Source: Anaeramoeba flamelloides
Lineage: Eukaryota > Metamonada > Anaeramoebidae
DNA length: 64,000 bases
Direction of reading: 5' to 3'
Assembly (NCBI GenBank): GCA_027625915.1
Contig: JANTQA010000029.1
Coordinates: 7,130,001-7,194,000 of the forward strand
Numbering within the stretch: the stretch's first letter is position 1; every line of letters begins with the position of its first letter. Below, piece after piece: positions 13,040-25,694 of the stretch. Made by a program: the position numbers and the translations under genes. The notes beneath the pieces are model-generated. The model ran no database searches. It was not told the origin of the DNA and was given only the letters and a program-made list of their open reading frames with translations.

Positions 13040-13345
13040 ACAAGAATTAAAACCTAAAGTTTTCTACTTATAAAAAAGTGAGGAACTTTTTTCAAATAGG
13101 TGCCCAGTCCTTCATAACTCCAAACTTTGATTCACACTGAAAAGGTCGATACCTCATTTTTCAAAAAAAAAACGTACTTGAAAACACTTTTAATTCGCAA
13201 AAAGTTTTTACTTTTTTTAATAATAGAAAACGAGAAAAAGGTTAAAAAATTCTTGCCTTTTAGAAAATAGTTGAGTTCATGTGGTTTGTTTTTAGCTTTA
13301 TTGGGAACTAAATTGGAATTTTTCAAAGGTTTCAGAACGGTAAAC
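13040..13345 (+). repeat. Possible diverged D-family element
   Basis: Contains AAAAAAGTGAGGAAC, a GTGCCC...CCTTCA block and a later TTTTTAATAATAGAAAAC that resemble the interiors of the D elements at 55.9 and 60.1 kb. The ends are not clear. Confidence 0.35.
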
Positions 13346-14172
13346 ATTTCAAGTGGATGAGTTTTATTACTCTTCTTTGAGCAAAAAATAACAAGATATA
13401 TTTACTTCATTATCCATTTTTACTTTTACAAATCTAGTTTACCAATAAGAACATTTTAATTGCCCATCTCTTTTTATTTTTTGGACCTTTTATCTTCAAT
13501 GAAAGTTATACTTTGGGTAAACAATAAATCCATAAGAAACGTCAATGAATATTTAGAAAAAGTTAATAAGTTAAATTTTTGTTTTTTTTAAATTTCAGGT
13601 ACAATTTTGGATACCTTAATTCCAAAATAGTTGATGAATTTTAGTCTATTGGATTTTTTAAGCATTTAATGTCAATTCTTTTGTTCTTAATTTTTGCTAA
13701 ACAAAGAATTCGGAATTACTTTTTAGATTACAGTTGATTATCAATACAACAAATATTTGGTTCTTGAGGGATTGATTTGAACGACAACTTATCCTCAAAT
13801 TCGATCAATTTTTTCAAAAGGAAAAATAAAAAAATCAGTTTTTTTTCAAAATATTCTCATTTTTAAAGTTAACAAAAAGAGTAATAGCGTTACTGGTCAG
13901 TCTCCTGTCTTTTTTGTGAAAGACTAAAGCAGAAATTTTTTTGTAGAAAGAAATCTTAGAATCCAAACTTGTCAAGCTCTCAAACAAGAAAACTTTCAAA
14001 TTTCACACCCATTTCTTTTTAAGAATAATTTGAACTTTTATTAGGTAAAAACCAATTCTTTGAAAGCAAAAAATAAAAAACTGGCTTAATTTTGTCAGTG
14101 AATCCAAATTAATTTTATTTTTTTTATCAAAATTATTTTGTTTTTGTTGTAGTAAATCACAACAAGCAAATT

Positions 14173-16911
14173 ATGAGTCACCCTTTAACACAAAACGGTT
14201 CAAATAAAAAAAGTACCTCGAGTGTTAATGAAGGACTAACTAATACTGCTAATATTTTCCAGTATCCGAATTCCAAAAAATTAAAAAAACACGAATTAAA
14301 CCAGATCTTACAGCTTGAAACATTGATCAATCCCAGAAATCTTGAAAATAGTAAACAACAACAATTACAACCACAACCACAACCCCAACAAACACAGCCA
14401 CACCAACAACAAAAAATAAAACAAAAACAACAAAAAACAAAACAAAAACCTTTGGAAAATAATCTTGCAAATCGTCCACCACAAGAAATTGACGGAAAAC
14501 AAAGTCCACAATTCCTGAACAACACAAATGTTTTTCCAAAACCCAACCAATTTTACGAACAAAGGCTCAAAAGCCAACCCCTAATAAACCCACAAAGTAA
14601 ACCTTACCCAGCAACCCAAACAGCAAACAACAACCACAATCTCTCGCTCGACAAAGGTAACTCTTTGGATCTTCAAAACTTGAATAAAACCAAAAAAGAA
14701 AAGGAAAAAAGAAATACATTAACTCATCCGAATAAAATTCTTTCAAACACTAATTTCAAAAATGAACCATGCCATAACAAAGAGGAACAAAAGCATCTCA
14801 TTGAATTAAGTAGAGACCAATTAAGTGAAAACGAAAACATATTAGACTCATCAAGACATTCCCTTGATTCAACTACTAACCAAACACAATCTCAAATCCT
14901 TGAACCTGCCTTTGACTACGTACAGTCAGTTCAAAAACGGTTAGCCAAACAACCAGGTTTGTTCTTTTCGAAAACTGTTTCTTTCATTCTTTTTTTTTTT
15001 TTTTGAACTTATTTGAATTTGCTAATTACAATTACGTTAAAAAAAAAATCCTTTTGATTAAAAAAAAAAAAAAAAACCTCATGCAAATCACAAGAACCCA
15101 TTTTATATTCTTGACCAATTCTTATTTTGTTCAGGTACAACAAACATACAAAATCTCACAACTTTCCTACAGTTAAATTTGAATGTGAAAGAAAGGAAAA
15201 AAAAAAAAAAAAAAAAAAAGAATTGAAAAAGAGCGATTGACAATCCATTTGAAATATTCTCTTTTTGTGAATAACAACTAAAGTAATAAGACGAGTTTTT
15301 TCTTTGATGTGGTAAATTAAAATTTATCTTTTTTTATTCTTGTATTTCCCCACTTAAACCGCCAAGTAAAAGCCCGTTACTCAAATATTAACAATGTTTT
15401 TTTTTTTTTTTTTCTTTCTTTAATTTCAACGTGAGAATTTGACACAGACACTTTGTGCGCTTTTTAAACAACTTTGCAGATCCATAATTAGAACAAATTT
15501 TTTTAAACTTTACTTTGTTTTTTTATTACTTTTACCTAAAAATTTGCAATCTTTCAGAAATTTTTGAAAAGTGTGGAAAAAAAAAAAAAAAAAAATCTTT
15601 AATACAGCGAATAAAAAGAAACTCACAGATTTTGTCAACTGTTTATCAGATACCTTTGAAAACTTTTTAGAGCACATTTTTATAATGATCTGTACACCCG
15701 TTTTAAAAAAGCACCAATCAAAGTTTTATAAGTGGCATTTTAAAACCGTCTAATTTCACTCGCTTTAATCAGTTTGTGTAAGACTTGAGAAAACTTTTAG
15801 TATACACTTTTTTAAAACAGCTCTGTTGGTATTTGCAGAATAAATGGGAAAAAATTTGACTTCCTTTTCCCTATTTTTCTTTGACAAATCGAGTTTTCAA
15901 AGAAGTAGGTATTAATTTGTGATCCTCTGAAAAACGAAAAGAAAAATAGGTTAAAATTTTTTGCCATTTATTCTGCAAATACCAGTACAGAAAATCTTAT
16001 TACTTTTACACAGCTTTGATTCTTTCAAACCTTTCAAACACTTCCAAACACCTTTTAAAAGACATACGCTTGGTAAAAGTGAAAATCTTTTTTGGAAAAG
16101 TCATGACATTTTTTACTCTGTTGTTTGTAGAATAAATGGCAAAATATTTTAACCTATTTTTCTTTTCCTTTTTAAAATTTCCAATTGGATAAATACTTTG
16201 ACTCAATTTTTTTTTCTTCTGGTTCTTATTTGAAATTTAATCATATCAAAATCATTCTATTCTTTCTTCTTTTTTCCTTTCCATAATTCATATTCTGTAC
16301 ACACACACACACACACATAAACAAACAAACATATATATATATATATATATATATTATGAATGCATATCAATCTCAAATTAATAATATTCTATCTTTATTA
16401 TTATTATATAATTACAAAAAAATATTATTTTAATAAATTTAATATTTATTAATTAATAGAAACTTTTGAAGCCTTTTGCAATTTTCTAAGCAAATTTCGA
16501 AATGGTTCATTAAGTACAGATAAAATCTTTACCAAATTAGCAAAAATATTAAGAGGGCATAATGATCTTATATTAGAATTTAATCAATTTTTACCAGTAG
16601 AATATCAAAAGAAAATCAACACCGAAAAAACAAATATGGCATTTGATTTTATTAATTTAGTGAAAAAAACATTTTCTAAAGAATGTTCTGATCATAAATG
16701 TAATCAATTTTTTCAAATTTTAAGAAATTATTATCAATCAAAAACAAATGAAATTAATAATCCGTCTTCAGATCAAGATCTTTTACAAGCAATATCAAGA
16801 TTATTTAATGCTAATCAAGAATTAATTGAAAAATTTAAACAATTTTTTTCAAATTCTGAACAACCAATAAAAATAAATCAATTCCATATAACTGAAAAAA
16901 TAAGTGTGCCA

Positions 16912-16961
<50 letters not shown>

Positions 16962-19900
16962 TAACAATAACAATAATAACAATAATAATATTAACAAAAA
17001 CAACAAAAATAATAACAATAACCCACCACAGCAACATGACCAAGAGAAACATATTAAAAATATCAAAACCAATTCGAATAACAAAGAACAAAATTCAAGA
17101 AATATTGAAAAAATTTCAACAGAAATTAAAATGAAAACAAAAAAGTCAAAAAATAAACCAAAAATTGATAGAAAAAAAAAGAAAAATTTTATTCAACAAA
17201 AGCAATCCAAAAAACAAAAATTTCTTAATTTTCAAAATGAAGAGAATAAAATCAAATTACCCAAGCTAATTCCAGTTAAAATCCCAACACCAAACAATCC
17301 ATTACAATTACCCTTTCTAAAATCACAATTATTTTCAGATAATTCATTATTTTCACAAGAAGATTTTGAAAAAGAAACTAATTGTATGCTAGAAGAAGAT
17401 GAAGAAGAAAAAACTGAAAATACGGATGAAAATGAAAATGAAAATGATTATAACCATAGCCAAAACTATAACTATAATCATAATAATGTAAAAAGTAATT
17501 ATAGTCAAAATAAAATTAAAAAAGGAAATAAATTAATAAATAATAACAAAACCCTCAAAAAAGAAATTGAATTTAAAAATTTTTTTGCAAAATTAAAAAA
17601 CGAAAAAGAAAATAAAATTAAACAAGAAAAAGAAAATATAAAGATGGAAAATGAAACAAATTTACAAATAAAGAAATATAAAATTTCTAAAAAGCAATTA
17701 AATAATCTAGAAATGGATTTCAAGAGCAAATTGAATTCTTTTTTATCTAATAATGAGAAAAGAAATACAATTTTGTTATTAAAAAACCTTTTTAAAAAGA
17801 AATTTCCTATTTTTTTAAAATACATGGGCTTTTATTTTAAAAAAATTATTACCAAAAAACAACTCTTAGAATTTAGTCAAAAGATCGTTTTAAAAGAATT
17901 TCAACAAAAATTAAAAAATCTTTTAATTCATTTAATTGATCAAATTGAACAAAATCAATTAAATAAGTTTAAAGAATATGAAACTTTGATCAATCAAAGA
18001 AATTTTCAATTAAATGATTCCGCTTCTTGTACGCCATCATATCGTCAAATCCCAATAAAGGTAAAAATTTATTTTTTTTTCTTTCTTCTTTCTGGAAATC
18101 TTTCTTTTTTTGTTTTTCTTTCATTATACTTGTATGAAAAAACAAAATTGAAAATATTAAAAGTTCGTAAAAGCTAATATATTAAATTCACATTTTATCA
18201 TTATTAATAATGTTTTATTTACAATACAAAAACTATTAAACAACTTTATGTGTTTTTAAGTCATTGGAAACAAGTTTGTTATTAGCAGTAATACGATTTT
18301 TAAAACACTCTATTCGAGAAAAATTTATCTTTTTTTTTTAGGGGGCTAAAATATTTGAAATCAATTAAAGAATAAATTTTTGCTAAATTATACATTAAGA
18401 CAATAACGTTAATAAACATCAATTACACTTTGGAAATAAAAGTTTGTTTCTATTAAAATTGAAAAAAATAAAAAAAAAAAAAAACCGCACTCTGATAAAT
18501 AAGTTAATATTTGCAAAGTGTCATAGAATATCGTAGAGTTCTGTAAAATGACACAGGGTGTCGTATAGTACTGCAAAGTACCTGGGTTTTCCAAAATTCA
18601 AATTTATTTCGTCAAATCCTAGATTTCATTAAATTCTCCTAAATTATGGAAAAACTAACACTTTTTTTAATTATATAAATAAAAAAATTTTTTTTGAAAT
18701 TTACTTTTAATTTCTTAACTTAAAAAAAAAACTAATAACAGTTTTCTAGATTTTGAGTTTTTGTTAGTTTAAATAAATTCTATTGATTTTCAAATCAAAA
18801 CAAAATTCAAGAAATCATAATGTAAAAATTAAAAATAACACTAATGACCTCTTTCGAAAGTTCAAAAAAAAATAAAATAATTTTTTCAATTTAAAAGAAA
18901 TAAAAAATTCTTTAATAATTCAAAAAAATTGATTCTAAATTTAAAAAATATTTGTTAAATTAAAAATACCTCTTAAAATATGATAAGAAAATAATCTCTT
19001 AACTGTGAAAAAAAAAATTATAAAATTTTTTACTATTAATTAAAAAAAAAAATCTGAAGGGAATAAGAGAAATGTAAATTATTCTACATATATTATATAA
19101 TAAGATCTTGAAAAATAACTTTTGATAAAATATTTCTTATTAATTAATAATGCTTATTATAAGTGTCTAGATTAAAACGTTAAAAATTACAATTTTTTGA
19201 AAAAAAAAATCAAAAACAATTAGAAATTTTCATAAAAGTGTAGTCCCTAAATATTTTACTGAAATTTAGGAAAGATTCATTTCAAATTTATTTTTTTGAA
19301 TGATTGCTTCTTTTGGAACACAAAATAAAATTGTTGAACAATTTATTTTTTTTTTCATTCAAAATCATTCAACAATAATTCAAAATGATTTTATTTTCTA
19401 AACTATCGATTTTCACACAAATTAATACTATACAATATTATTTAGTTCACTATTGGAAACAAAATTTCTGATTAAAAATCAATTATTTTTAATTAAATTA
19501 TTGTAAAAAAAAATAAATGTTTTAAATAACTCCTATTTTTTTTAAAAAAAAAAATTCTAAAAAAAAAACAAAAATGTGTATTTTTTAATTTCAGAAGTGC
19601 TATTTGTTCACTAAATTTAAAATTAAGATTCGATTTAACTCAAAATTAATTGTAATTGTCTGTTTTTTTTTTTTTTTTTTCCCAAAATTTTATTTTCTCA
19701 ATTTTTAATAACAATAATTTTTTTTTTGAAATAGTATCAACATTTAACATCATCAAAAAATTTAAATTCTTTAATCAACCTTGAATGGGTAAGTATTCCA
19801 AGTGGGGGAGAAGAAGAAGTTTCCAAAACTGTCGATGAAATCAATCCTTGGCATGATCGCTATTTAAAATGTGAAGAGCAAAGATATGAATTAGATATTT

Positions 19901-21134
19901 TAATATATAATAATTTAAGAAGTATTCAAAAATTAAAGGGATTTCTTAAAGAATATCAAAACGAAAAAAAAGAAGAACAGAGCAAAAATAGTAGCAATAA
20001 TAGCAATAATAATAATAATAATAATGATAATATTAATCAAATAATTCCCAATCCAAAATTGAAAATGGAAAAACTTTTACAAGATCCATTATTCCAAAGG
20101 AGTATCAAAACCGTTTATGGGACACAAGCTAATAATATTTTGCTAACTTTTCATAATAATCCAAAAAATACAACATGTGTTGTTTTGGAAAGATTAAAAC
20201 AAAGACAGTTTCAATTAAAAAACCTTCAAAATAACTTATTTGTTGATTGGAATGCAACAATGAGATATTCCTTTTCGGGTACAATTAATTTCCATAATAA
20301 ATTATTTTCACGATCTGAAAAGTTAAAATTTAATCTTTCAAAATATTATGGAGAAATATATAATTTAAAAACTTCAACAAAACCAAAAACATTTAAATTT
20401 GAAGATCAAGAAGTGTTAAAAGCATTAATAAAATTATTAAAACTCTCTTTGAAGAATTTTCAAAATACAAGACAATTTTCGTTTTTAGAATCAATATTTG
20501 ATAATAACAAAAGAGATTATTTTACAAAGCTCAAACAACATTATTATACAACAAAAAAAAATACTAAAAATAAAATTTTAGAATTTATTCAAGTATTTTT
20601 TGAAATTTTAATTATTTCTAACAAGAAGAAGAAGAATAATGATAAAGAGATGATGAAGAAGAATGTTAATGATAATAATGACAACGAAACTTATGATGAC
20701 AACCATGAAAAAATGGAAATGGAAAATGATGACGACGACGACGATGATGATGATGGTGGTGGTTGTGACAATGAAAATGCAGGTGATGATGATACTGATC
20801 AAAAGGAGAATAATGATAATGATAATACAATATCGGAAGAAACTTTATTAGAACGAATCTATCCAAAAATTGATTATTTCTTTAAAAAAAATCAAATCGA
20901 AGAACATTATACATTTAATGGTAATGAATATTTTTATTATTTATTTCGAGTATTTGAATTATTGTATAATAGATTAAAAGAAATTAAAAAATTATCAATT
21001 CAAGAAAATAATAGATTATTAAAGGTTAAACAAATTAGAGAAAACATTAAAAAAAATAAGAACTATTTTACAATCAATAATCATATTTGCGAGGAATTAA
21101 ACAAAAAAAGAAATCAAAGAAAATATACTAACAA

Positions 21135-21170
<36 letters not shown>

Positions 21171-22230
21171 CCACAACAACCACAACAACAATAGTAATAA
21201 TAGTAATAATACTTGCTCAGCAATTAACCCATTCCAACAATATATTAAATTAATTAATTCCTTAATTCTTCAAAAAATTTCATTTGAAGACTATAAATTT
21301 AAAGTTAATTCTTTATTCCGTTTTCAAAGTTTTAATACTTTAAACATAGACAAAATTATGAATTTAATACTTTATCTAATCATTGATTTATTTTGGAAAA
21401 AGGAAACAAAAAGATTATTATTACTCTTTCTTAGACAACGAAAAAATAACCCAAATGATAATTCCAAAATTGATTTCTCTAAAGTTAAATCTCATATCCA
21501 TACAACACATTTCTTTCAATTTTCTTTTCAAAAAGTATTCATAAATAATCAGATTAAAATTAGTCAAATATCTTTAAAACATATCCAGCCACCCCCTCAA
21601 TCTAATAAACAAAACCAGAACTTAATTCAAAAAGAAAATTTAATTCAAAAAGAAAACCACAATAATAAACCACAAACAAAAAATAATCACCATAATCACC
21701 AATATAAGGATGCAAATGAAATTTTAGTACAAAACAATAATAATAATTATAATAATAATAATAATAATTACAATATTAATAATAATGATAATTACACTAT
21801 TAATAATAATAATAATTATTATAATAATCAAAATATCATTCATAATCAAGTTAATAACCAAAATCGAAAAATTAACAAATCAACAAGAAAGGGGAAAGGA
21901 ACAACATCCCTTAGCCATATTAACTTGAATATTGATATATCCAGTTTAAATTTTGATGATTTTGAGCAATGTAACAATTTAATTAAAACATTTAAAATTT
22001 ATTTAAATCGAAATAAAAAATTATGGAAGAAAAAAATACCAAAAGAAGAAATTGTTGAAAATGTTGATCCTGAAGAACTAGAGTACCAAATGCTTGACGT
22101 GGCAAGTGAAAATGTAAAAGTAGTAAATTCTTTAAAATATAAAGTACATTTAAAAACTTTGAAAAAATACTATGTAGTTGGAAGCGAAGATTATCATTCG
22201 CGTTATAAGAAAAACCAGAATAAAAATTAA
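14173..22230 (+). CDS. SIN3-family transcriptional corepressor, 3 exons
   Basis: Nuclear scaffold that holds histone deacetylase and recruits it to DNA-bound repressors. Exons 14173-14956, 16460-18060 and 19735-22230 join in phase to give 1626 aa. PAH1 (about residues 246-307) is split by intron 1: AFDYVQSVQKRLAKQP then ETFEAFCNFLSKF and ending HNDLILEFNQFLP, the classic SIN3 signature. PAH2 starts near 321 (AFDFINLVKKTFSKE). The HDAC-interaction domain begins near 785 with CTPSYRQIPIK and runs on in exon 3 (INPWHDRYLKCEEQRYELD; FQRSIKTVYG). A Sin3a_C-like region lies near 1170-1420 (EYFYYLFRVFELLYNRLKEI). PAH3 is not clear. Asn, Ser and Asp runs interrupt the domains. It is longer than most SIN3 proteins because of these inserts. 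The stop is followed by 1.8 kb of spacer. Confidence 0.92.
15825..16171. repeat. Three-armed inverted repeat in SIN3 intron 1
   Basis: GGTATTTGCAGAATAAATGG at 15825 onward recurs inverted at 15937-15986 (CCATTTATTCTGCAAATACC) and again in the first orientation at 16120-16171 (TGTAGAATAAATGGC followed by AACCTATTTTTCTTTT). This suggests two overlapping or nested hairpin elements sharing a middle arm. Confidence 0.7.
16301..16354. repeat. (CA)n and (TA)n microsatellites
   Basis: A run of CA units is followed by AAACAAACA and about twelve TA units, about 100 bases before the SIN3 exon 2 acceptor. Confidence 0.9.
16912..16993 (+). repeat. (AAT)n/(AAC)n coding repeat, poly-Asn in SIN3
   Basis: In-frame AAT and AAC codons encode roughly 25 consecutive Asn residues just after PAH2. 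The mixture of AAT and AAC at the 3' end suggests an older segment next to a recently expanded pure AAT stretch. Confidence 0.9.
18061..19734 (+). other. SIN3 intron 2 (1674 bp)
   Basis: The donor GTAAAA comes after the AAG (Lys) codon of CTPSYRQIPIK, and the acceptor AAATAG comes before TATCAACATTTAAC; both are phase 0. It splits the HDAC-interaction domain. It contains a hairpin-module cluster near 18520-18740; the rest is simple AT-rich sequence. Confidence 0.85.
18520..18740 (+). repeat. Hairpin-module array, copy in SIN3 intron 2
   Basis: A linker with GTAGAGT-like words and AAGTACCTGGGTTTTCC is followed by a weak hairpin of the CCAGAATT...AATTCTGG type and then by a T-rich/A-rich hairpin ending in AAAAAAACTAATAACAG. 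The order matches the arrays at 23.4, 26.2, 50.7 and 52.3 kb. This copy is diverged. Confidence 0.55.
21136..21170 (+). repeat. (AGC)n coding repeat, poly-Ser in SIN3
   Basis: About ten AGC triplets in frame give a Ser run, flanked by Asn/His-rich codons. It lies in the disordered linker between two parts of the C-terminal region. Confidence 0.9.
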
Positions 22231-24038
22231 TCAATTACTTATTATTTAATTAAATATTTAATTATTAATTACAATTATAAATTATTTATATATTATTTTC
22301 AAAATAGTTATGATCAGCAAAATATTTGTTTTCCAGGCTATCTTTTTTAGATTAATTTTATTTACTTTTTTTTCATTTTATTATTCGTGAAAAAACAGGG
22401 TTTTTTTTTTATTTTATTTTAAACGATTATAAACCTGTTTTATAATTTTCAATATAAAACTTTGATCGTTAACAACTTTTATTTATTATTATTATTAAAT
22501 GTTTATTGGTTAGTAATATCTAACAAATTGTTTTTTTTTTTTTAATTTTATAATTTTTTTTTATCTTTTTTGACTTATTCAAAAATAAAAAATTTTCATA
22601 TTTTTTTTATTAATTATTCCTCAAATTAAATAAAAAAAAAAACACCTTTAGGCTTTCTTGTACTTTTTGTTTATTTATACAATCAATATATTTACAAAAT
22701 AATACAGAAAACCTCAAGAAAAGAGCCATTTTTTTTTTTTTTTTTATTTTGAGAAATAAAAAGAAAATTTCTTAATTATTTTTTAATTGTTTTTTATTTT
22801 TTTTTAGAAGAAGTTTAAATTGCACTCTTGTTGCCCTTAGACTTAAATTTCTTCATAGTTAATTTAAACTTGAAATCATACGTTTCACGATTATTAATTC
22901 ATGATAATAGTGTTGAACTATTATCTTTAAAATTTTTTAATTTAGGTTCAATATGTTTATATGTTGTTATGAAATATATATCTATTTTTTTCAGAAGAAG
23001 GGCATGCTCATAAAAAATGATCAATATTTTCTCTAATTTCCTTCTGTTTATATTCTAAATATAAAGGTCAAAATTCATTTGAATTTTTATTACAAAAAAT
23101 ATCTTTATAAGTTATTAGTAAATGTTCTAGCTTTTAGAATTGTTTAACTTTAATGAATATTTTACATAGTGCACAAACTGTCTAGGTTTATTTGATTTAA
23201 AAGAATTGAATAAAATCAAATATTTTACTCGATAATTTCAAATTAAAAAAAAAAAAGTAAAGACAAAAGAATAACATTATTAATCATAGATTGTGGAATT
23301 TTTATTTATTTTTATAGATTAGTCTTTCTATGGTTTTTTATCCTGTAAATTATGGGCAAGTGTCTATAAGTACCAGAGAGAGCCGTAGAGTACCTAGTAT
23401 TTATTTTTTTTAAAAAAAATTCAAAAAAAAAAAAACAGCTTTAGGTTTTCTTGAGGTTTTTTGTTTTATCTTTAAAGTGTTCTTGGTTTTTTTGAGGTTT
23501 TATATTTTATTTGGAAAATCTATTGATTTTCGTTAGGTTTTTTTGAGTTTTCTATTTATTTATAAAATCAATAGATTTTCGTTAGGTTTTTTTTACTTTT
23601 AAGAATAAACCAAAAATTACTTTAATTTTCAGTTTATTTCAAAAATTAAAAAAAACCTAGGACACTTCCGTTAGTTTTTTTTTAATTTAAAAAGAACAAA
23701 TAATTCTTTAATAGTCCAAATAATTGATACCCTATTTGAAATATATTCATCATATTTAAAATACTTTTCAAATATAATAAAATAACCTCTTAACAGTTGT
23801 GAAGAAAAAAATTTTCAAATTTTTTACTATTAAATTGAAAAAAAAATATTAATGAAAAATTGGATTTTTCAACTTTAATTGAAAAATATCTTGAATAATA
23901 TTTTTTGATCGACGATTTTTTATTAATCAATAATGTTTATAATAATTGAAGTTATTAAAAAGTTAAAAATTAGCAAATAATTAATTTTTTTTTTGAAATA
24001 ATTTTATAATGTAGGTGAAGTGAAACGCATAAATCAAT
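22231..24038. other. Spacer between SIN3 (+) and the hydrolase gene (-), tail to tail
   Basis: Contains hairpin-module sequence near 22630-22760 and 23370-23680. A stretch at 22817-23013 has two AG acceptor-like sites and a 61-codon open frame but no recognisable product. Nothing else is supported. Confidence 0.55.
23370..23680 (+). repeat. Hairpin-module array
   Basis: CCGTAGAGTACCTAG is followed by T-rich segments with repeated TTGAGGTTTT, two copies of a TTTCGTTAGGTTTTTTT unit each next to AAATCTATTGATTTTC or AAAATCAATAGATTTTC, and a hairpin closing with AAAAAAAACCTAGGACAC. The same modules recur at 26.2, 28.2, 50.7 and 52.3 kb. Confidence 0.65.
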
Positions 24039-25010
24039 TTAGTTTTTTTTTGTCTTTTTTATCCATTTGTTAAAAAGGTTCACAAATTTGTTTTCAGAGC
24101 CTAAAAGATTGTGAGGTGCATTGTCAATAATTTCATACTCAACTGATAAAGCATTTTTAAAGGAACCGGCAAGCCTTTTATAGAACCTTTTGCAATCTTC
24201 AATTGGGAAATTTACAAATTCATCGTTGCCAGAAAAAACTAACAACACGTGCATTGTGGTTATCTTTTTGACACGTTCAAATATTTCGTTTTGGGAAAGA
24301 TCAAAACTGAAATAGTCCTCGTCTCCAAGTCTTGAATTAAGTGAGTACCAACGATAAGCAGAAATTGGTGTTTTTTCTAAAAAATTTACAATTTCCAAGG
24401 GCTTTTTTTGATTGATCAGTTGCTTTGATTTAAGTAGTAGGTTTTGGTAATCTTCAGAAGGCTCACTTTTTGTTTCCACTTCTTGTTCTTTTTTGTTTTC
24501 TTTTTCATCGACTTTTTCTTTTTCTTCTTCTTCTTCTTCTATTTTTTTTTCTTGTTGCTCATGCTCTTGTTTATCAAAAAAGCGAAACAAATCACGATCG
24601 GAAACTGGTGCTTGAAGAACAATATTGGTAACCAAATCATGATACTTTCCATGCTCGCACCACCAAAGGATGTCTTGGCATCCTGTTGAGTGACCAATTA
24701 ATATAATGTTTTGTGCTTTGTAATCACTTGATAAAAGGCAAAGAAGATGATCAAGATCCTCGCAATCTGTCATCAAGCTATGTGTTCCCCATGATGAGTG
24801 TGCGCTCCGAAACTGACAACTTATCAAATTGACGGTCTCCAAAGAATCTATTAGCGGTGACAAGTATGGAACTGACATCATCCCTTCAGTTAAACCATGA
24901 AGATGTATAATAAAGGATTTACAGTTCTCGTTTTTCCTGACAAGAAATGCTGGAAGATTGTATGGTGAGTAGAGAAAAATTTCTCCTTTGATAGTTTTGC
25001 TTTTCCACAT
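24039..25010 (-). CDS. Alpha/beta hydrolase, DUF1749 (SidJ-like) family
   Basis: 323-aa single-exon protein, probably a cytosolic serine esterase or lipase-like enzyme; the substrate is unknown. The nucleophile elbow is GHSTGCQD (Ser108), typical of DUF1749 proteins. The likely acid is Asp263 in FSGNDEF and the base is His300 in DNAPHNL, so the triad looks intact. HLHGLTEGMMSVPYL (about 36-50) corresponds to the family's oxyanion-loop region. An insert rich in Glu and Lys (about 150-185) sits in the lid region and is compositionally like other disordered inserts in this genome. No signal peptide is apparent. A GTAAGA donor-like site lies just upstream on the same strand (near 25060), so a short upstream exon cannot be excluded, but the ATG at 25010 gives a normal family N-terminus. 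It is transcribed toward SIN3. Confidence 0.82.
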   Translation of the reverse strand: MWKSKTIKGEIFLYSPYNLPAFLVRKNENCKSFIIHLHGLTEGMMSVPYLSPLIDSLETVNLISCQFRSAHSSWGTHSLMTDCEDLDHLLCLLSSDYKAQNIILIGHSTGCQDILWWCEHGKYHDLVTNIVLQAPVSDRDLFRFFDKQEHEQQEKKIEEEEEEKEKVDEKENKKEQEVETKSEPSEDYQNLLLKSKQLINQKKPLEIVNFLEKTPISAYRWYSLNSRLGDEDYFSFDLSQNEIFERVKKITTMHVLLVFSGNDEFVNFPIEDCKRFYKRLAGSFKNALSVEYEIIDNAPHNLLGSENKFVNLFNKWIKKTKKN

Positions 25011-25694
25011 TATGATTTTTTTTTTAAAAAGGTTTGCATAAAAAAATGAAATGATGGATCTTACCTCAGAAAAAGAAATCTCAGGGTTTTTGTCAAGCTT
25101 TTTGTCTTTGAAACCTTTCGAAAACTTGAAGAAAAGTTAGAACACTTTCGCACATTTTTCGCACTTTTAAGGGAGAAATGATTTTTTAGGGTCTCAAAGG
25201 TTTGTAAAATACTGAGATTTTTTGTTGTGATTATTCAAACCAAATAGAGATGAGAAATACATATTGTAGTTTTCAGATTAACTTTTGAGAGAAATATTAG
25301 TCATAAGAACAATGATTTCAATAGTCGATGGAATTAAAATTTTTTTGTAGATCAAATTTTTCAATTTAACAAAAAAAAAGTAAACTCAAAAAGAAATTAA
25401 AAATTCGGGGTTTTAGATTTATTCTAGGCTTTAAACAGAGATCAAAATAATTTCGAAAATATCAACAAGGAAATAGAGGACCGAAAATGACAAGACGTAA
25501 ATCTAAAATAGTTATGAGAAACTAGAAAAAGCAAAAGTTCTGGATAGAAAGACCAGGAATATATAAAAATTATTAGGTATAATAACTATATTAATAAACA
25601 GTACTGTTTTAGAGTCCCGTCAAGTGCCATATAGTGACTGGGTTTTTATTTAATTTAAGAAATAAAAAGAAAATTTGAAAATTTTCTTTCTAGA

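Larger units (their letters stand above)
10435..14172. other. Intergenic region between importin alpha and SIN3
   Basis: Tail-to-head spacer of 3.7 kb. AATAAA-like words occur just after the importin stop. It contains a foldback element (10951-11550), a likely fragment of element K (10745-10870), three weak repeats of an AAAAAAGCCACACTTTTTTGG-type motif near 11970-12190, and a possible D-type element near 13040-13345. No gene seen. Confidence 0.6.
14957..16459 (+). other. SIN3 intron 1 (1503 bp)
   Basis: The donor GTTTGT follows CCAG and the acceptor AATAG precedes AAACTTTTGAAGCC; the split Glu codon is restored. It contains homopolymer runs, an inverted-repeat cluster (15825-16171) and CA/TA microsatellites. 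Small open frames (such as 15571-15753) are not protein-like. Confidence 0.8.

Noticed and set aside
16301-16354. CA/TA repeat region as an origin or recombination site
   Set aside because: Simple microsatellites are common in this window; nothing else supports a special role.
16849-17091. Ile/Leu/Val-run frames on the minus strand that look like membrane segments
   Set aside because: Shadows of the Asn-coding AAT repeat in SIN3.
22817-23013. Possible exons after SIN3 (two AG sites, 61-codon frame)
   Set aside because: SIN3 already ends normally at 22230, the frame has no resemblance to any family, and no donor-acceptor pair gives a protein-like product.
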